From Cudoniella acicularis (taxonomy: Eukaryota > Ascomycota > Leotiomycetes > Helotiales > Helotiaceae): 42,624 nt of DNA. The DNA is taken from NCBI GenBank assembly GCA_013054445.1, contig JAAMPI010000345.1, positions 1 to 42,624 on the forward strand. Reading direction: 5' to 3'. A program made the translations under genes and the position numbers. Of this stretch, positions 23,277 to 34,050 are shown in pieces (the first letter of the stretch is position 1; the number at the start of each line of letters is the position of its first letter). Under the pieces are notes generated by a model. That model saw nothing but the letters and a program-made list of their open reading frames with translations, made no database searches and was not told the DNA's origin.

Positions 23277-23532
23277 CACACAATGCCCTCCAGATATATC
23301 AACATCAAGCCTAGAACCTCCATCTCTACCGCATTTGTCAGATGTCCCGTCCCATCTTTGTTCTCCTGGCCATGGATCAATCAACGTGAACGGAGAAGCC
23401 AAATCGAGTGACCTGGGGTCACGTGCTCGATATCTGTTCCAAGACATCGACATTGGGCCTCGTCACCTCGCTCTAACCTTACTCTCTACAAGTTGCCGTC
23501 TTTGCGGATTTAAGTATTTCTTCCGATATCTG

Positions 23533-23572
23533 CGAGTCGGCGAGTCTGCGAGTCTGCAAGTTTGCGAGTTTG
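23533..23572. repeat. Octamer tandem repeat CGAGTCTG, five copies
   Basis: Five adjacent 8-base units: CGAGTCGG, CGAGTCTG twice, CAAGTTTG, CGAGTTTG. The unit length and phase are exact, with point changes only. Confidence 0.8.
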
Positions 23573-24588
23573 CGACGGAAGCTGTAATTCCTGCTGCCCC
23601 TATTTTGGATTCTGCGACAATTTGGAACTTCGCATTCTGCTGGGCCAAACGGAAGCCATTTCCGGCGCCCGTCTTCCTCCAACCGCTGCGAGTATGCGCC
23701 AGTTCGCCGCTCAGCTGCATTTTATGCTCAACTCACTCAACAGATCCTGAGCCGAGTTCCGTTCGTTATTCATCACTTGACCAAGACAACTCACCGCTCT
23801 CCGCTCCAAGGCCATTTATTGCTGTCCTCCAATATCGACGCACTGCTATCAGTTGTGACATGAAAGCTGCAGCGTGTTGGCAGGCCTGAGGGCGTCGACA
23901 ATGTCCGGTTTCGCCCCGCCACGGGCAGAGAATTGATAGTTTGAAATTTTCAACGGAAATAGGATTCTCGAGGTAACTATAGTTCTCGCAAAATTGGTTG
24001 CATACTCTACAAGATTCAATATTCATTGTCGCCGCCAAACTTCCCTGCAATTGACTCGTCCGCCCCAAGCCGCACTCTGGACCCTTTTTTTTTTGGTTGC
24101 CGGGCGGATCTCGACAATTTATACCCCTTCTACGGCATCTGGGTCTTGCATCACCATCAACATCTGCCTGCATGCAGCTTGCGTGCTTCAAAGCAATATA
24201 CCAATTGTCGTATCAACTTTTGCACCTTCTGCCTCTCGCCTAGCTTGGCTTCCTCTCCACTCATCCACGTTTCCCCCCGCCAAACAACCGCCAGCCGGCC
24301 CTCTCGCCCCCCACCAACCCTTTTTTTATTCTTTAGACGACGCCGTGCAACCAGCAGAGGAGCACTATCACACCGGTTGAGTCAGACATCACACGCTTGT
24401 CTCGCAACAAGGGTCCGCGTCTAAGTGCCATCCACCGTGGTCGGGGCCACCAGCCAGGATTAGATGAATCGAGAAGTCGGCGTGGAATTCACTTTTAAAG
24501 TACAAGAACACCACACGTTTTTGCTACGCTCTTTGCTATAAGCATGTTCAATTCTGCAACCTCCGCTCGCTGTGCATAGATAGTCAAG

Positions 24589-27500
24589 ATGCTCGAGAAC
24601 GACTCGAGATCGCTTGTTGCTGCCGCTACCGGCCTGGCATTGGTCTTCCTTCTCACTCTCCCTTCATTATTTTCATGTTCATCCCACTTTCGAGGGTCAA
24701 AGTCAAAACCCAAGATTTATCGAGATAAAGATGGAACGGCAACAGAGAAATCTATGGGAGAGTACTCTGCCAAGATCCCCAAGACTCTGCTTGCAATCTT
24801 CACAGTTTTAGGTTTCTTCACTGCAATTACCTTGGCTGTTCTCGCTACTATTGGGTCTACCAAAGTCACCGTCTTGGAAGATTGGTTGAATGCTGGACAA
24901 TGGGTATGTACTCAACCAATTGAATATTCAATATGCTAATCCTTGACAGCTTCTTCTTGTGGTTCAATCACTTAGCATCGCGCTTGTTCGAAACTCCGTC
25001 AAGTCTTATGATCTCGGCATTTTTACAGCACTCTCATGTATTTTTCTCCTTGCCGTGTTACTCACTCAAGACCAGCTCCTGGCTCAAGACGTCCGACTGA
25101 GTAGCAGCACCGAAGGAGTGGCATTGCGAGTTGCGCAGCTCTTCCTTGTTATTCTTGCAGGCTTCTCCAGTGTTTCCATCCCTAGGCGGCCAGATGTATT
25201 CTTTCGTGGGGTCCCAGTTGATGGCATGCTGACTGCATCGGCCCTTGGTCGCTACAGCTTTGGTTGGGTCGCTCACATGCTTTCACTTGCACGAAAGAAG
25301 AAGCGGATCAATCTGGAAGATCTCCCCAAGTTGAGCCACTTTAGTCGCTCAGAGGATTTAAGTGAGGCTTGGGCCGAGAAAAAGCGCACGAGAAAACTTT
25401 GGATCGAGATTGTTCTGTATCACAAATTTCGTTTTATGATGCAATGGTTCTTGACGATACTCCAAGCATTTGGCAATTTTGCACCTCAATTTGTGACCTA
25501 TCAAATATTGCGAATTCTCGAGAATCGTATTCCTGGTCAGGCAGTCAGTTCCGAAGCATGGATTTGGGTTCTCACTCTTACCCTCACCACAATCGGCGCA
25601 TCCTGGATTGAGGCATGGCTATTTTGGATCTCTTGGTCCGAGATCGCAATTCCAGTCCGGGCTCAAGTATCAGCACTCATCTTCCAAAAAGCCATGCGTA
25701 GAAAAGACGTAAAAGGTGCTTCTAAATCTTCAAAGATGGAAACCCCGGAAGGCGCAGACATCGCCAACGCTTTAGGAGATGCAATTGCCGGAGACAAGCC
25801 AGAAAATGAAGAAGATGATGACCCCAAAGGGAAACAGTCTACAGTTAATTTGATTGGAGTTGATACTAAACGGGTTTCCGATTTCTGCTCTTTCAACAAC
25901 TATCTCCCGGGCTGTTTGTTTAAACTTGCAGTTTCATTTGCATTTTTATTGAGCATCCTGGGGTGGAAGCCACTGCTTGCTGGCTTCGCAGCAATGTCGA
26001 TCACAATCCCTGTCAACATCTATTTTACTAGGCGGTACTCTGATTTCCAAGATAGATTGATGAAAGTTAGGGATGTGAAGCTCATCGTTGTCACGGAAGC
26101 CCTGCAAGGTATGCTTCGCAATGTTCCTCTGTGTACAAGTTTCACATGTTGATGAATTTCAGGTATTCGACAAATCAAGTTTTCTGCCCTCGAGTCCAAT
26201 TGGCACGATAAAATTGGTAAAGTGCGAGAAAGGGAATTGACCGAACAATGGGGTGTATTTATGTGAGTCCACACCTTTGCAAATGGCGAACACAACTAAT
26301 ATTGTCCAGCTCTGACACATTTTTGCTTTTGTAAGTCAACAGGTATATTAAAACGGAACTTAGCTCACCTCAATAGCTGCTGGATCGCGGGACCAATCGC
26401 GCTTGCTGCCTCCTCCTTAGCTGTTTATGCTTTGCTGTACGGAGAGCTATCCCCGTCCGTGGCTTTCACTTCGATTGGCGTGTTTGGTAGTCTTGAAGTG
26501 ACACTCGCTGTCATTCCTGAGCTCATAACTGATGTCATTGATGCTTGGGTTTCGATCGAGCGAATCGAAAAGTATTTACACGCAGCAGAGATTTCCAAGA
26601 ATACAAGTGATGGACCTAAGATCGAATTTGAAGACGCAACAATCGCTTGGCCGGCTGACGAAGAAAAGGAGGACGGAGATCAACGATACGTCCTCAGGAA
26701 TATCAATGTCACATTTCCCGAGAAAGAGCTTAGTGTCGTGAGCGGCAAAACCGGGACTGGAAAGAGCCTGTTGTTAGCTGCGATCCTAGGCGAAGTTGAT
26801 ACTCTTTCTGGGAAGATCAATGTACCTCAGCCACCGCTGACTGAAGATCGACACGACGAGTTAGCTACGAAAGACAACTGGATCATCCCATCTTCGATGG
26901 CTTTCGTTGCGCAAATTCCTTGGATTGAAAATGCTACCATTAAAGACAATATTTTGTTTGGCCTCCCGTTTGATGAATCACGGTACCAAAAGGTCCTTGA
27001 AGTCTGCGCCTTGGAGAAAGATTTGGAGATACTTACCGATGGCGAAAGCACCGAGATTGGAGCTAATGGCATCAATCTGAGCGGTGGACAGAAGTGGCGG
27101 TTAACGTTTGCTCGTGCGCTTTATTCACGTGCTGGGATATTGGTTTTGGACGATATATTCAGTGCTGTAGATGCACACGTCGGTCGATTCATATTTGAGA
27201 AGGGCTTGACGGGCGAATTGGGTATTGGTCGAACTCGCATTCTGGTTACTCATCACGTCGCTCTTTGCAAATCAAAGACCAAGTACATCGTCGAGTTGGG
27301 CGATGGAACTGTTGAATACTCGGGTCTGGTACAAGAACTAGAGAACGATGGAACCCTGCAGAAAATTATTAGCCATGAAGAGACCGAGGAAGAACTTATA
27401 GAAGATCGGGAATCGACAGCCGTTAATTCCGACGAATCCACTGATGGCGATAGTGGGGAAACATTGAGCAAGATTGATTCGAAGAAAATTACACCAAAGA

Positions 27501-29186
27501 AATTTGTTGTAGATGAGGCCAGAGAGCGAGGACGGGTCAAGAATGCTGTGTATTCGACTTACCTGAAGTCCAGTGGCGGATGGTCTTTCTGGTCATTTGC
27601 AATACTTGTATATGTGATAGTGCAAGTACTCGTAACTGGTAAGTTGCATATTTCCTGCCTTCCCGGCAATGATTCCCGAATTTGAAGCTTTGAGCTGCAA
27701 CCCTTTATTCGAAGCTAACATGGATTAACAAAATTTAGGCCGATCATGGTGGCTGCGACTCTGGACTGGTGCCAATGAAAAACATACGAGCATTCAACAC
27801 GCCCTCACATATTCGTTCCAAATTCATGACCTTTCGCCAGCACGCTCAATGTCGTCCAATTCAACCACACTTCCGCCCACTGATCACAGCCTAAGTTATT
27901 ATCTTGGCATTTATGTAGCCATTTCTGTGGTGTCTGCAGTCATTGGTGCATTCAGATACTACTACGTTTTCTCTGGATCCATTCGTGCCTCTCGCAGACT
28001 CTTCGACAGGCTTAGTTTCACCATTCTTCGAACACCACTACGCTGGATGGACACTGTTCCACTTGGTCGGATTCTGAACCGATTTACCTCGGACTTTAAC
28101 ATAGTGGATGCGAGACTTGCGAATGATGTCGGACAAGGGGGCAATGACCTTTTTCGCTTGATTGGTGTCATGATTGCAGGGTATTTTTCCTGGACATAGG
28201 ACTTGTTTTGATATAAGCTAACATTACATAGGATTTTTGTGTCACCATGGGTCATCACTATCTCCGTGATATTACTGAGCGTTTGCGTGAAGATTGCCCT
28301 TCTCTACCTCCCAGGAGCACGAGAGGTTAAACGTCTGGAATCTAGCGCTAAGTCCCCTGTCTTTGAGCAATTCGGAAGTGCCATCACAGGTGTAGGAACT
28401 ATCCGTGCCTTTGACAAAACCGACGTTTACATTGCTCGGATGTTCAACAAGATAGATAATCACCTTGCGTCCTTCTGGCATATCTGGTCTTTCAATCGAT
28501 GGATGGGCTTGCGTATGTCCCTTGTTGGTGGCTTCTTTGCCAGCTGCGTTGCCACTTTCATCCTCCTCATGAAGGACATCGATGCTGCTCTCGCAGGTTT
28601 CGCTCTTTCTTTCGCGCTGGAGTACACTTCAACGGTCATTTGGACAGTCCGCCGTTACGCCAATATCGAACTTGAAATGAATGCTGCAGAGCGTATTATC
28701 GAATACTCAAATCTCCCTATCGAATCACAAGAAGGCGCAGACCCACCAGCTCATTGGCCTTCAGAAGGCAGGCTTGAAGTATCAGACCTCACTGTCGCAT
28801 ACGCACCAGATTTACCGGCCGTATTGAAGAACCTCTCTTTCACCGTAGAACCCAACCAACGAATTGGAGTCGTCGGACGAACCGGCGCCGGAAAATCCTC
28901 GTTGACACTCGCACTTTTCCGTTTCCTCGAAGCCAGAGAAGGAAGCATCCATATCGATGGCGCAATTAGCAAGCGGTATTGCGAAAGATTGATCATGAGT
29001 GCTTTACTCGGTTTTATTTTATATTTGTCCGCTGACTGTGTGAAAACGGGGCTGTGCCGCGTGAAAGGAGCCAAAGGGTTCCCTGTATTCCGCTCGGATA
29101 GCGGACACATATATAAAAAAGTGAGTGATATGCATGGGAAATGGATGCAGGGTAGGGCCTCATGCTCAGTGAAGGATTGTTTCTAG
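24589..29186 (+). CDS. ABCC-type (MRP/YBT1-like) ABC transporter, second nucleotide-binding domain truncated
   Basis: Exons 24589-24903, 24950-26108, 26163-26262, 26310-26330, 26377-27638, 27739-28180 and 28232-29186 join in frame to 1,417 aa; exon 4 is only 21 nt. Layout: N-terminal membrane segments (TMD0-like), TMD1, NBD1, linker, TMD2, start of NBD2. NBD1 is complete: Walker A GKTGTGKS, signature LSGGQ, Walker B ILVLDD (Asp at the catalytic Glu position, as usual for ABCC NBD1), and VTHH. NBD2 keeps Walker A (GRTGAGKS) and GSIHIDG, then diverges after about 28970. The Q-loop, LSxGQ signature, Walker B and H-loop are absent and do not occur downstream. A functional ABCC pump exports organic anions, conjugates or toxins across plasma or vacuolar membrane. 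Without NBD2 this copy is probably inactive, so it may be best seen as a 3'-truncated gene. The last 70 residues to the TAG are non-homologous. Confidence 0.85.
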
Positions 29187-29435
29187 CGCTTATCTCATTT
29201 GAATGCTGGCTTTTGGAAGTAATCATATCTTCAGTGCTCTACCCCTTAATGCGAAAAGTGGTTATCCTACGCCGGAGAAGGTAGTAGAGTTGCGAGGAAA
29301 TGCAACCTGTTTACTTCCTACACAAATCATCTCTTTCAGTTCTTGCAAAGCCTTCTTTTATTCTCCTGTTGTCCTAATTTAGAATGCATCTTGGGGACGA
29401 ACCAGAAATCTTTATCGGAGACATCTAAACTCAAC
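29187..29435. promoter_or_regulatory. Upstream region of the UstYa-like gene
   Basis: Sequence after the transporter break. A TATATAAAAAA tract lies at 29109-29119, about 320 bp upstream of the UstYa-like start at 29436; it could be a TATA element, but the distance is long. No transporter NBD2 coding sequence remains here. Confidence 0.3.
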
Positions 29436-30354
29436 ATGTTCTTAGGCCGAGGCGTCTTTTCTAAATCTTCTCCTGGGTACAACAGAGTTCTTCCAGATGA
29501 GACCGAGAACGAAAGGCAGGTCGGCAGACAAGAAGCAGTGTGTTGTCAATACAGCCACTCGGAATTGGCCTTGAAGATACTTCCATGGGTATTATTGCTG
29601 GTGCTTTCTATTATTTATGGCCTCCATTGGTATCATTTCTCCAGCAGAACCTCACCCAGATGCTTTGACGGTTTGTCCTTTACCCTCCTTACCCATGAAG
29701 ATGCTTACAATGAGCAGGTGACGTATTAGGTGCTCCAATCATATGGGAAGAGCGTATGGTCCCTTAAGAACATGATACACTTATTGAAAGATGGCTTACA
29801 AAATTCCAGGTACGTTTTTAAGCAACATTGATGGTTATCAATACGATGTCTACTCTCAGGATAATCCAACCGTCGATGAGGCGTGGGAGTCCCTACTCGT
29901 CGGCGGCATGACAATTATCAATGAAGAAGAGATGTCAAGATTACCTCAGAAGACTGCCCCGGCCAAAAAGGTTCTGGGCGGAGTGGGATATGTGGTAATC
30001 ACAGAAGTGTTCCATCAGCTGCATTGCTTGGTGCGTATACATGTGGGACTGGAACGCAGATATTTGATCAGGGTTTGACTAACATCACCCAAGAACTCGA
30101 TTAGGAAGGAATTCTTTGGAAAAAGTACCGACAATAAAACTACGAAGGGCTTTGAGAAGCCCTGGGGTCATGCAGACCACTGCTTTAGCTATTTAGTCCA
30201 GAGCCTTCTTTGCCATGCAGACGTAAGCGGTATGACCACGCGTTGGGATGAGCGGTTAGAGGTATACCATGCGAACTTTAATATCACCAAAGAATGTCGG
30301 AATTTCAATGCAGTTCGTGACTGGGCCTTGGAGCGAAAGCCTCATAATCCATAG
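29436..30354 (+). pseudogene. UstYa-like (DUF3328) oxidase gene with an in-frame stop
   Basis: Exons 29436-29670, 29718-29809, 29860-30030 and 30109-30354 join in one frame to about 247 codons; the second, GTACGT...CTCAG, and third introns have good signals, and the third has a TGACTAAC branch site. The product has an N-terminal transmembrane helix (ILPWVLLLVLSIIYGLHW), the region PTVDEAWESLL, and both family motifs: HQLHCL and GHADHCFSYLVQSLLCHAD (HxxHC and HxxHC). UstYa-family proteins are copper-dependent oxidases; many catalyse cyclisation of RiPP peptides (ustiloxin, phomopsin) or other metabolite steps. A TAA at 29765-29767 in exon 2 breaks the frame, and I found no splice option that avoids it. 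CAA to TAA is one RIP-like explanation. It lies between the truncated transporter and a methyltransferase. The last acceptor could be TTAG or the GAAG four bases later; only the latter keeps frame. Confidence 0.75.
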
Positions 30355-30689
30355 TTCAAAATCTTTAAATTTATGAGTAATCCAACTAGTGAAATCAGGC
30401 GCCTGATTTTCAATGCCTTCCAAGTAGAAAGATTTGTATTTCAAAATTAAGAACAATACGCGAGCCTGGAATAGGCAGAAGTGAGGCAAGTAACACTCCT
30501 GTTTAGCAGCCTCACTTTTACGCCGTTACCCGCGTAAAAATATTACAACGCTTTGCCAACAGGCTTACCCCGCAGTCGCTTAAAAGCTTTACTACTACAG
30601 TAATATATATACCTGTCAATGTTCGTGGCTCGCACTGTCGCACAAATTAACTCTCCCCAAAATCTGCAAAACCAGCGGCTTTGAGCAAC
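30355..30689. other. Intergenic, no gene seen
   Basis: Spacer between the UstYa-like gene and the methyltransferase, AT-rich. It must carry the promoter of the methyltransferase, but no specific element stands out. Confidence 0.45.
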
Positions 30690-31609
30690 ATGCCTTTCGA
30701 TATAAAAAAGCGTTGGAATAGTTATATTGAGCCATATCAAGCCTTCTACTTCGCAGCGAATTGTTTGTTTATATTTCCTAATTTATTAAGTCCTGTCTAA
30801 CTGTTTACAGTCCTCGTTAAAGCCATAAAATTGCGCACATCCTCGGAGCATTCTGCACGCGACCAGGCCTTTGCGGAATGGTACAAGACGTTAGGTAAAT
30901 CCCACTTGCTAATAGTCCGTTCTAAAAAAACTCATCCTGGGTAACCTTTCAAAGGTCATCACTTTTCTGCCTTCGAATCCAAGACCGGTGTTCCTGCGCT
31001 TGTGGCCGCTTGCCATGGGATCGTCCTTGAACTGGGCCCCGCAACCGGAAACCAGCTACCACGCTTCGCTGCTTCAAAAATCAAGCATATATACGGTGTC
31101 GAGCCGAACGGTGCTTTCCTAGAATCAATCAAACCAAGGATCGAGGCAACGGGTTTGGGCGACCTTTACACTCCTATCGTTGGCGGTATTGAGGACACGG
31201 ACTTGCTTGCAACTTACGGAATTGTGGATGGCAGTCTCGATTGCATTTTGAGCATCCAGGTGCTGTGCTCAGTTGCGAATCCGGCCAGAGCAGTGCGGGC
31301 GATTTATCGATTGCTGAAACCGGGGGGTGAATTGATTTTCTGGGAGCATCATGCTAGCCATGACTGGTTGACATGGATCGTACAAAGTGAGCCATCCCGA
31401 CCCATCATTGTGAGCTGAAATGTAATACAATTATGACAGAGATTTGGAATATAGTATGGCCTATCACAGTGGGCGGATGTCGTTTAGATCGTTCTATTGC
31501 AGATATTTTGCTCCAATCTGGGAATTGGGAGTTGGTAGAATTTAGTGGAGACGAAGAGCTGTGGTCTTTGTTTCCTAGGGTATGGGGGAGACTTCGAAAG
31601 GTAGAATAG
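30690..31609 (+). CDS. SAM-dependent methyltransferase, METTL7-like, four exons
   Basis: Exons 30690-30762, 30811-30894, 30955-31386 and 31440-31609 join in frame to 252 aa. Donors are GTTTGT, GTAAAT and GTGAGC; the first intron has a GTCTAAC branch site. Motif I reads VLELGPATGNQ, followed by HIYGVEPN (acidic residue at the end of strand beta-2), a SLDCILSIQVLCSV motif, and LLKPGGELIFWEH (motif post-I/III). The C-terminal VWPITVGGCRLDRS block resembles METTL7-type methyltransferases, which methylate small molecules such as thiols. The N-terminus has a weakly hydrophobic stretch that may associate with the membrane. The substrate is unknown; the UstYa-like gene and transporter upstream suggest a metabolite. 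The start ATG is the only one in frame near the first exon. Confidence 0.85.
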
Positions 31610-32650
31610 TTTAAACTTTTTAACTTTAATAAACTAGATATAATAAATATTCCAAAGATAGAAGTTTATCTTTTAAGTAGATTTAAAAGCATTCCTATAC
31701 TACAAGAGTAAAAGATATAGAAGGGAAAGGTATAGGCATCTAAGTGAATTCGGGTCTCCTGGGTCTATTTTTCACTGGTCACAGAGTGGTTCGATAGATG
31801 CCTTTTCCGTGTAGTAGAGTCCGGGAATTGCTTCATTCTTTCAGTTAGGCTCACGAGGTCCAAGACTCGCACACCCTCAAACTCCACCCTCGGGCCGCGG
31901 GGTCGTTTTCTCCTGGTTCCTCCCGTTCGGCTGGCATGCCATAGCAGTCGTGCGAATCATGCGAATGGATGGACCTCCCACCTCGCCATCCGGTTGTCGT
32001 CTTGTCTCTATTCACCGAAACCCCTTTGTTTTGCTCAGGGGGGTGTTGGGGGAAAATACGGGTCAAATCTGGTACGGCTTGAAGCTACCCAGCAAATTAT
32101 ACGTGTCTGGAGATCGTTATTTCACACATTCAGATCAAAGAATGATGTTGCTGCATTTGATCGTCTTAGTATCGTTCTTGATCTGAAGACTTGGGTGTGG
32201 CTTGGAATCGAGTTCCTACTCTTTACTCCTTCTACATATTCGACAATTACTGAAGTGCTTATATTTTCATATTTGAATGGTTCTGAGTTCTTACTGTACT
32301 CTCGATATTATTTGGCTTGACGCATGATCAAGGAATCGCTTTCTAATCATCTGATAGTCATTGGGCAGGTTTTGGGTGGAGTTATACGTTAACCTTACTC
32401 GTCTAGGACACCAACCCCGACATGAGACCAAAATAGACATAGGAAAAAGACAATTTAATTATATATTAATGTAACCGTAAAGTAGATTACACTAGTTCCA
32501 TTTTCATCTTTTGCATAATAATTCAATATAGTAATGAATCGATTAGAATTAATAGAAAAGGAGTTGCGGTGGCTATAATATCAAATCCTATAGTAAAAGC
32601 GGCCGTGAAAATCGTTTAGTGAGTCCCCAATTACCTAGGTACCTACTACC
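31610..32650. other. AT-rich intergenic region, no gene seen
   Basis: The first part is very AT-rich with TA repeats, as in RIP-affected DNA. Open frames at 31850-32320 on both strands overlap and have no recognisable domain. No RNA gene seen. Confidence 0.5.
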
Positions 32651-33080
32651 TTATTCCAACTTCAACGCCTCCTCTATTGTCCGAAGCTTTCCCACAACAT
32701 TCTCCGCAAACATCCTTTGCAGCCTTACACTGATCGATGCATCCGATTCTCCGTTATACATAGGCTTCTCCACCTCGTCAACTCCGAGGCAAATTTCCAC
32801 AGTTGCTCGAAACGAATCCCCAAAATTCCTGGCCACGTCCAGCAAATATGTGCGATTCGTCAGTTGAGCGCAAGACATGTGGCCCTTCAATCTTCGTTCC
32901 ACATTCGGTTGGTAAGCATGGCCGCTTCTACATACGCGCTAATCACCCTCGGCTCAGCTAGTTCATTCTCGACCTTCTTAAATACTCTTTCAAGGTCCAA
33001 ACTAGTCTCTCAAACTCAATTCTTCGAATCTTCCCTTTTTAAGAGCAGCATCGAGTCAGCTATCAACCTTCATCATGCCT
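32651..33080 (-). pseudogene. Fragment of an unrecognised gene, decayed
   Basis: The minus strand has two adjacent coherent stretches in different frames. The upstream one reads LDLERVFKKVENELAEP, then AYVEAAMLTNRMW (about 33000-32905). The downstream one reads GHMSCAQLTNRTYLLDVARN, then ATVEICLGVDEVEKPMY, and ends EEALKLE with a stop at 32651. They look like one helical protein split by a small indel near 32900, and more stops lie upstream. I do not recognise the family. The composition (amphipathic helices, acidic-basic mix) is protein-like, unlike random frames. It is antisense-adjacent to the 33146-33493 frame. Confidence 0.45.
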
Positions 33081-33145
33081 CGCTTCTCTTTTTCTTGATG
33101 GCTAAACAAACCTACCAGGAGAACTACTCTATACGAAGATAATGA

Positions 33146-33493
33146 AATGCAACCTTACAGCCGCCGCCACCACCATACACGAACTCAGAACCTCGAGCAG
33201 CGACAAGAAGCAAGCCATCAATCAAATCAACAGATACCTCGCAATGGATTTGGACGAATGCCCAATGTCGGGAATGGCTATTCGCAGTCTGTTTCGATAG
33301 TCTCGGTCTAAGTGCCGAAGACTCGAAAGATATTTCGGATAAGTTCGAGGGCTGTGGGCCAACTATTTATTCTTACAAGCTCAGAAACTGGGGCGAGTTC
33401 TTTGAGTCCAGGATTAAAGGAAATGCTGTATACTCGACGATATATGCTGTTCCGAACAAGAAGGGCCCATTACCTAAGACGGTCACTTTCTAA
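33146..33493 (+). CDS. Partial gene for an unrecognised small-domain protein (copy A)
   Basis: Open from 33146 to the TAA at 33491-33493, 115 codons without Met, so the first exon or start is missing or lost. It has a proline-rich PPPPPYT near the N-terminus (a possible WW-domain ligand). A compact domain follows with QWIWTNAQCREWLFAVCF, DISDKFEGCGPTIYSY, and a C-terminal KKGPLP. Copy B at 34211-34477 has the same order of motifs (WLWS...CREWLAAVC, KKFHGYGPNIY, RRKKGAVP), so this is a duplicated family. The shape (about 85 residues, helical, W-x-W and REWL motifs) faintly recalls a SAM-like fold, but this is a guess. Function unknown. Confidence 0.5.
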   Translation, partial: NATLQPPPPPYTNSEPRAATRSKPSIKSTDTSQWIWTNAQCREWLFAVCFDSLGLSAEDSKDISDKFEGCGPTIYSYKLRNWGEFFESRIKGNAVYSTIYAVPNKKGPLPKTVTF

Positions 33494-34050
33494 CATTTCT
33501 CTCCGGGTTATAAGGCAGAAGATGAGGCTTCTCAGACTTGGAGAGGACGCTCAAACGATATAGAGGTGAAGAACAGTAGCGGGGAAGCGGGTTTAGTGGT
33601 CTGTAGTAGGGAAGGGAGGTGATTTTTCAGGCGGGCTGTTAGCTTAGAGGTACCAACTAGATATTGAAATAAATTTTGATTCAATCTTTGTGCTTTAGTA
33701 TTGAGATCCCGTGTCGGGTAGTGTCGTGTTCAATGATTATGGGAACGCTAGCCTTGAGTACCTGTGGTTCCTGAAGATGGTCCTTGCCCCAAAACATTTT
33801 AGAAGCAAATAAAACTATTAGTTACAAGGCACATATCATCCCAAAATGAAACAGTCTCAATGTATTTTCTAAATGTTCTTTAACGTAAAATCGTCCCTTG
33901 ACACACACGTCCAGGGGGTCAGCTCGCTAAATCAAGCTCTCTCCCACTCATCGCTTCAAAGTATCTGAGCAACGAGAGGACAATCGCTCTAATATGCCTT
34001 GATTCAGTGTTCGCAATATTTTATCTTTTAAGAACAAGATTGCATCAGAG
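33494..34050. other. Intergenic, no gene seen
   Basis: Spacer between copies A and B, AT-rich in the middle. It may contain parts of decayed exons, but I cannot read any with confidence. Confidence 0.4.

Larger units (their letters stand above)
22388..24588. other. Long divergent intergenic region with short tandem repeats
   Basis: About 2.2 kb between CAF-1 B (minus) and the ABC transporter (plus). It holds several simple repeats: CCATA units near 22950-22972, GACAGC/GACGGT units near 23032-23060, and the two listed separately. Open frames such as 23335-23889 show no recognisable domain. Most of the region is likely promoter and 5' leader of the two genes. Confidence 0.5.

Noticed and set aside
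23335..23889. 184-codon open frame in the CAF-1/ABC spacer
   Set aside because: It spans simple repeats, has no domain or homology I recognise, and looks like chance openness in GC-rich promoter DNA.
28970..29435. Hidden exons that complete NBD2
   Set aside because: No LSxGQ, Walker B or H-loop sequence in any frame before the UstYa-like gene.
31994..32320. 108-codon frame after the methyltransferase
   Set aside because: No recognisable domain; overlapping frames on both strands; AT-rich context.
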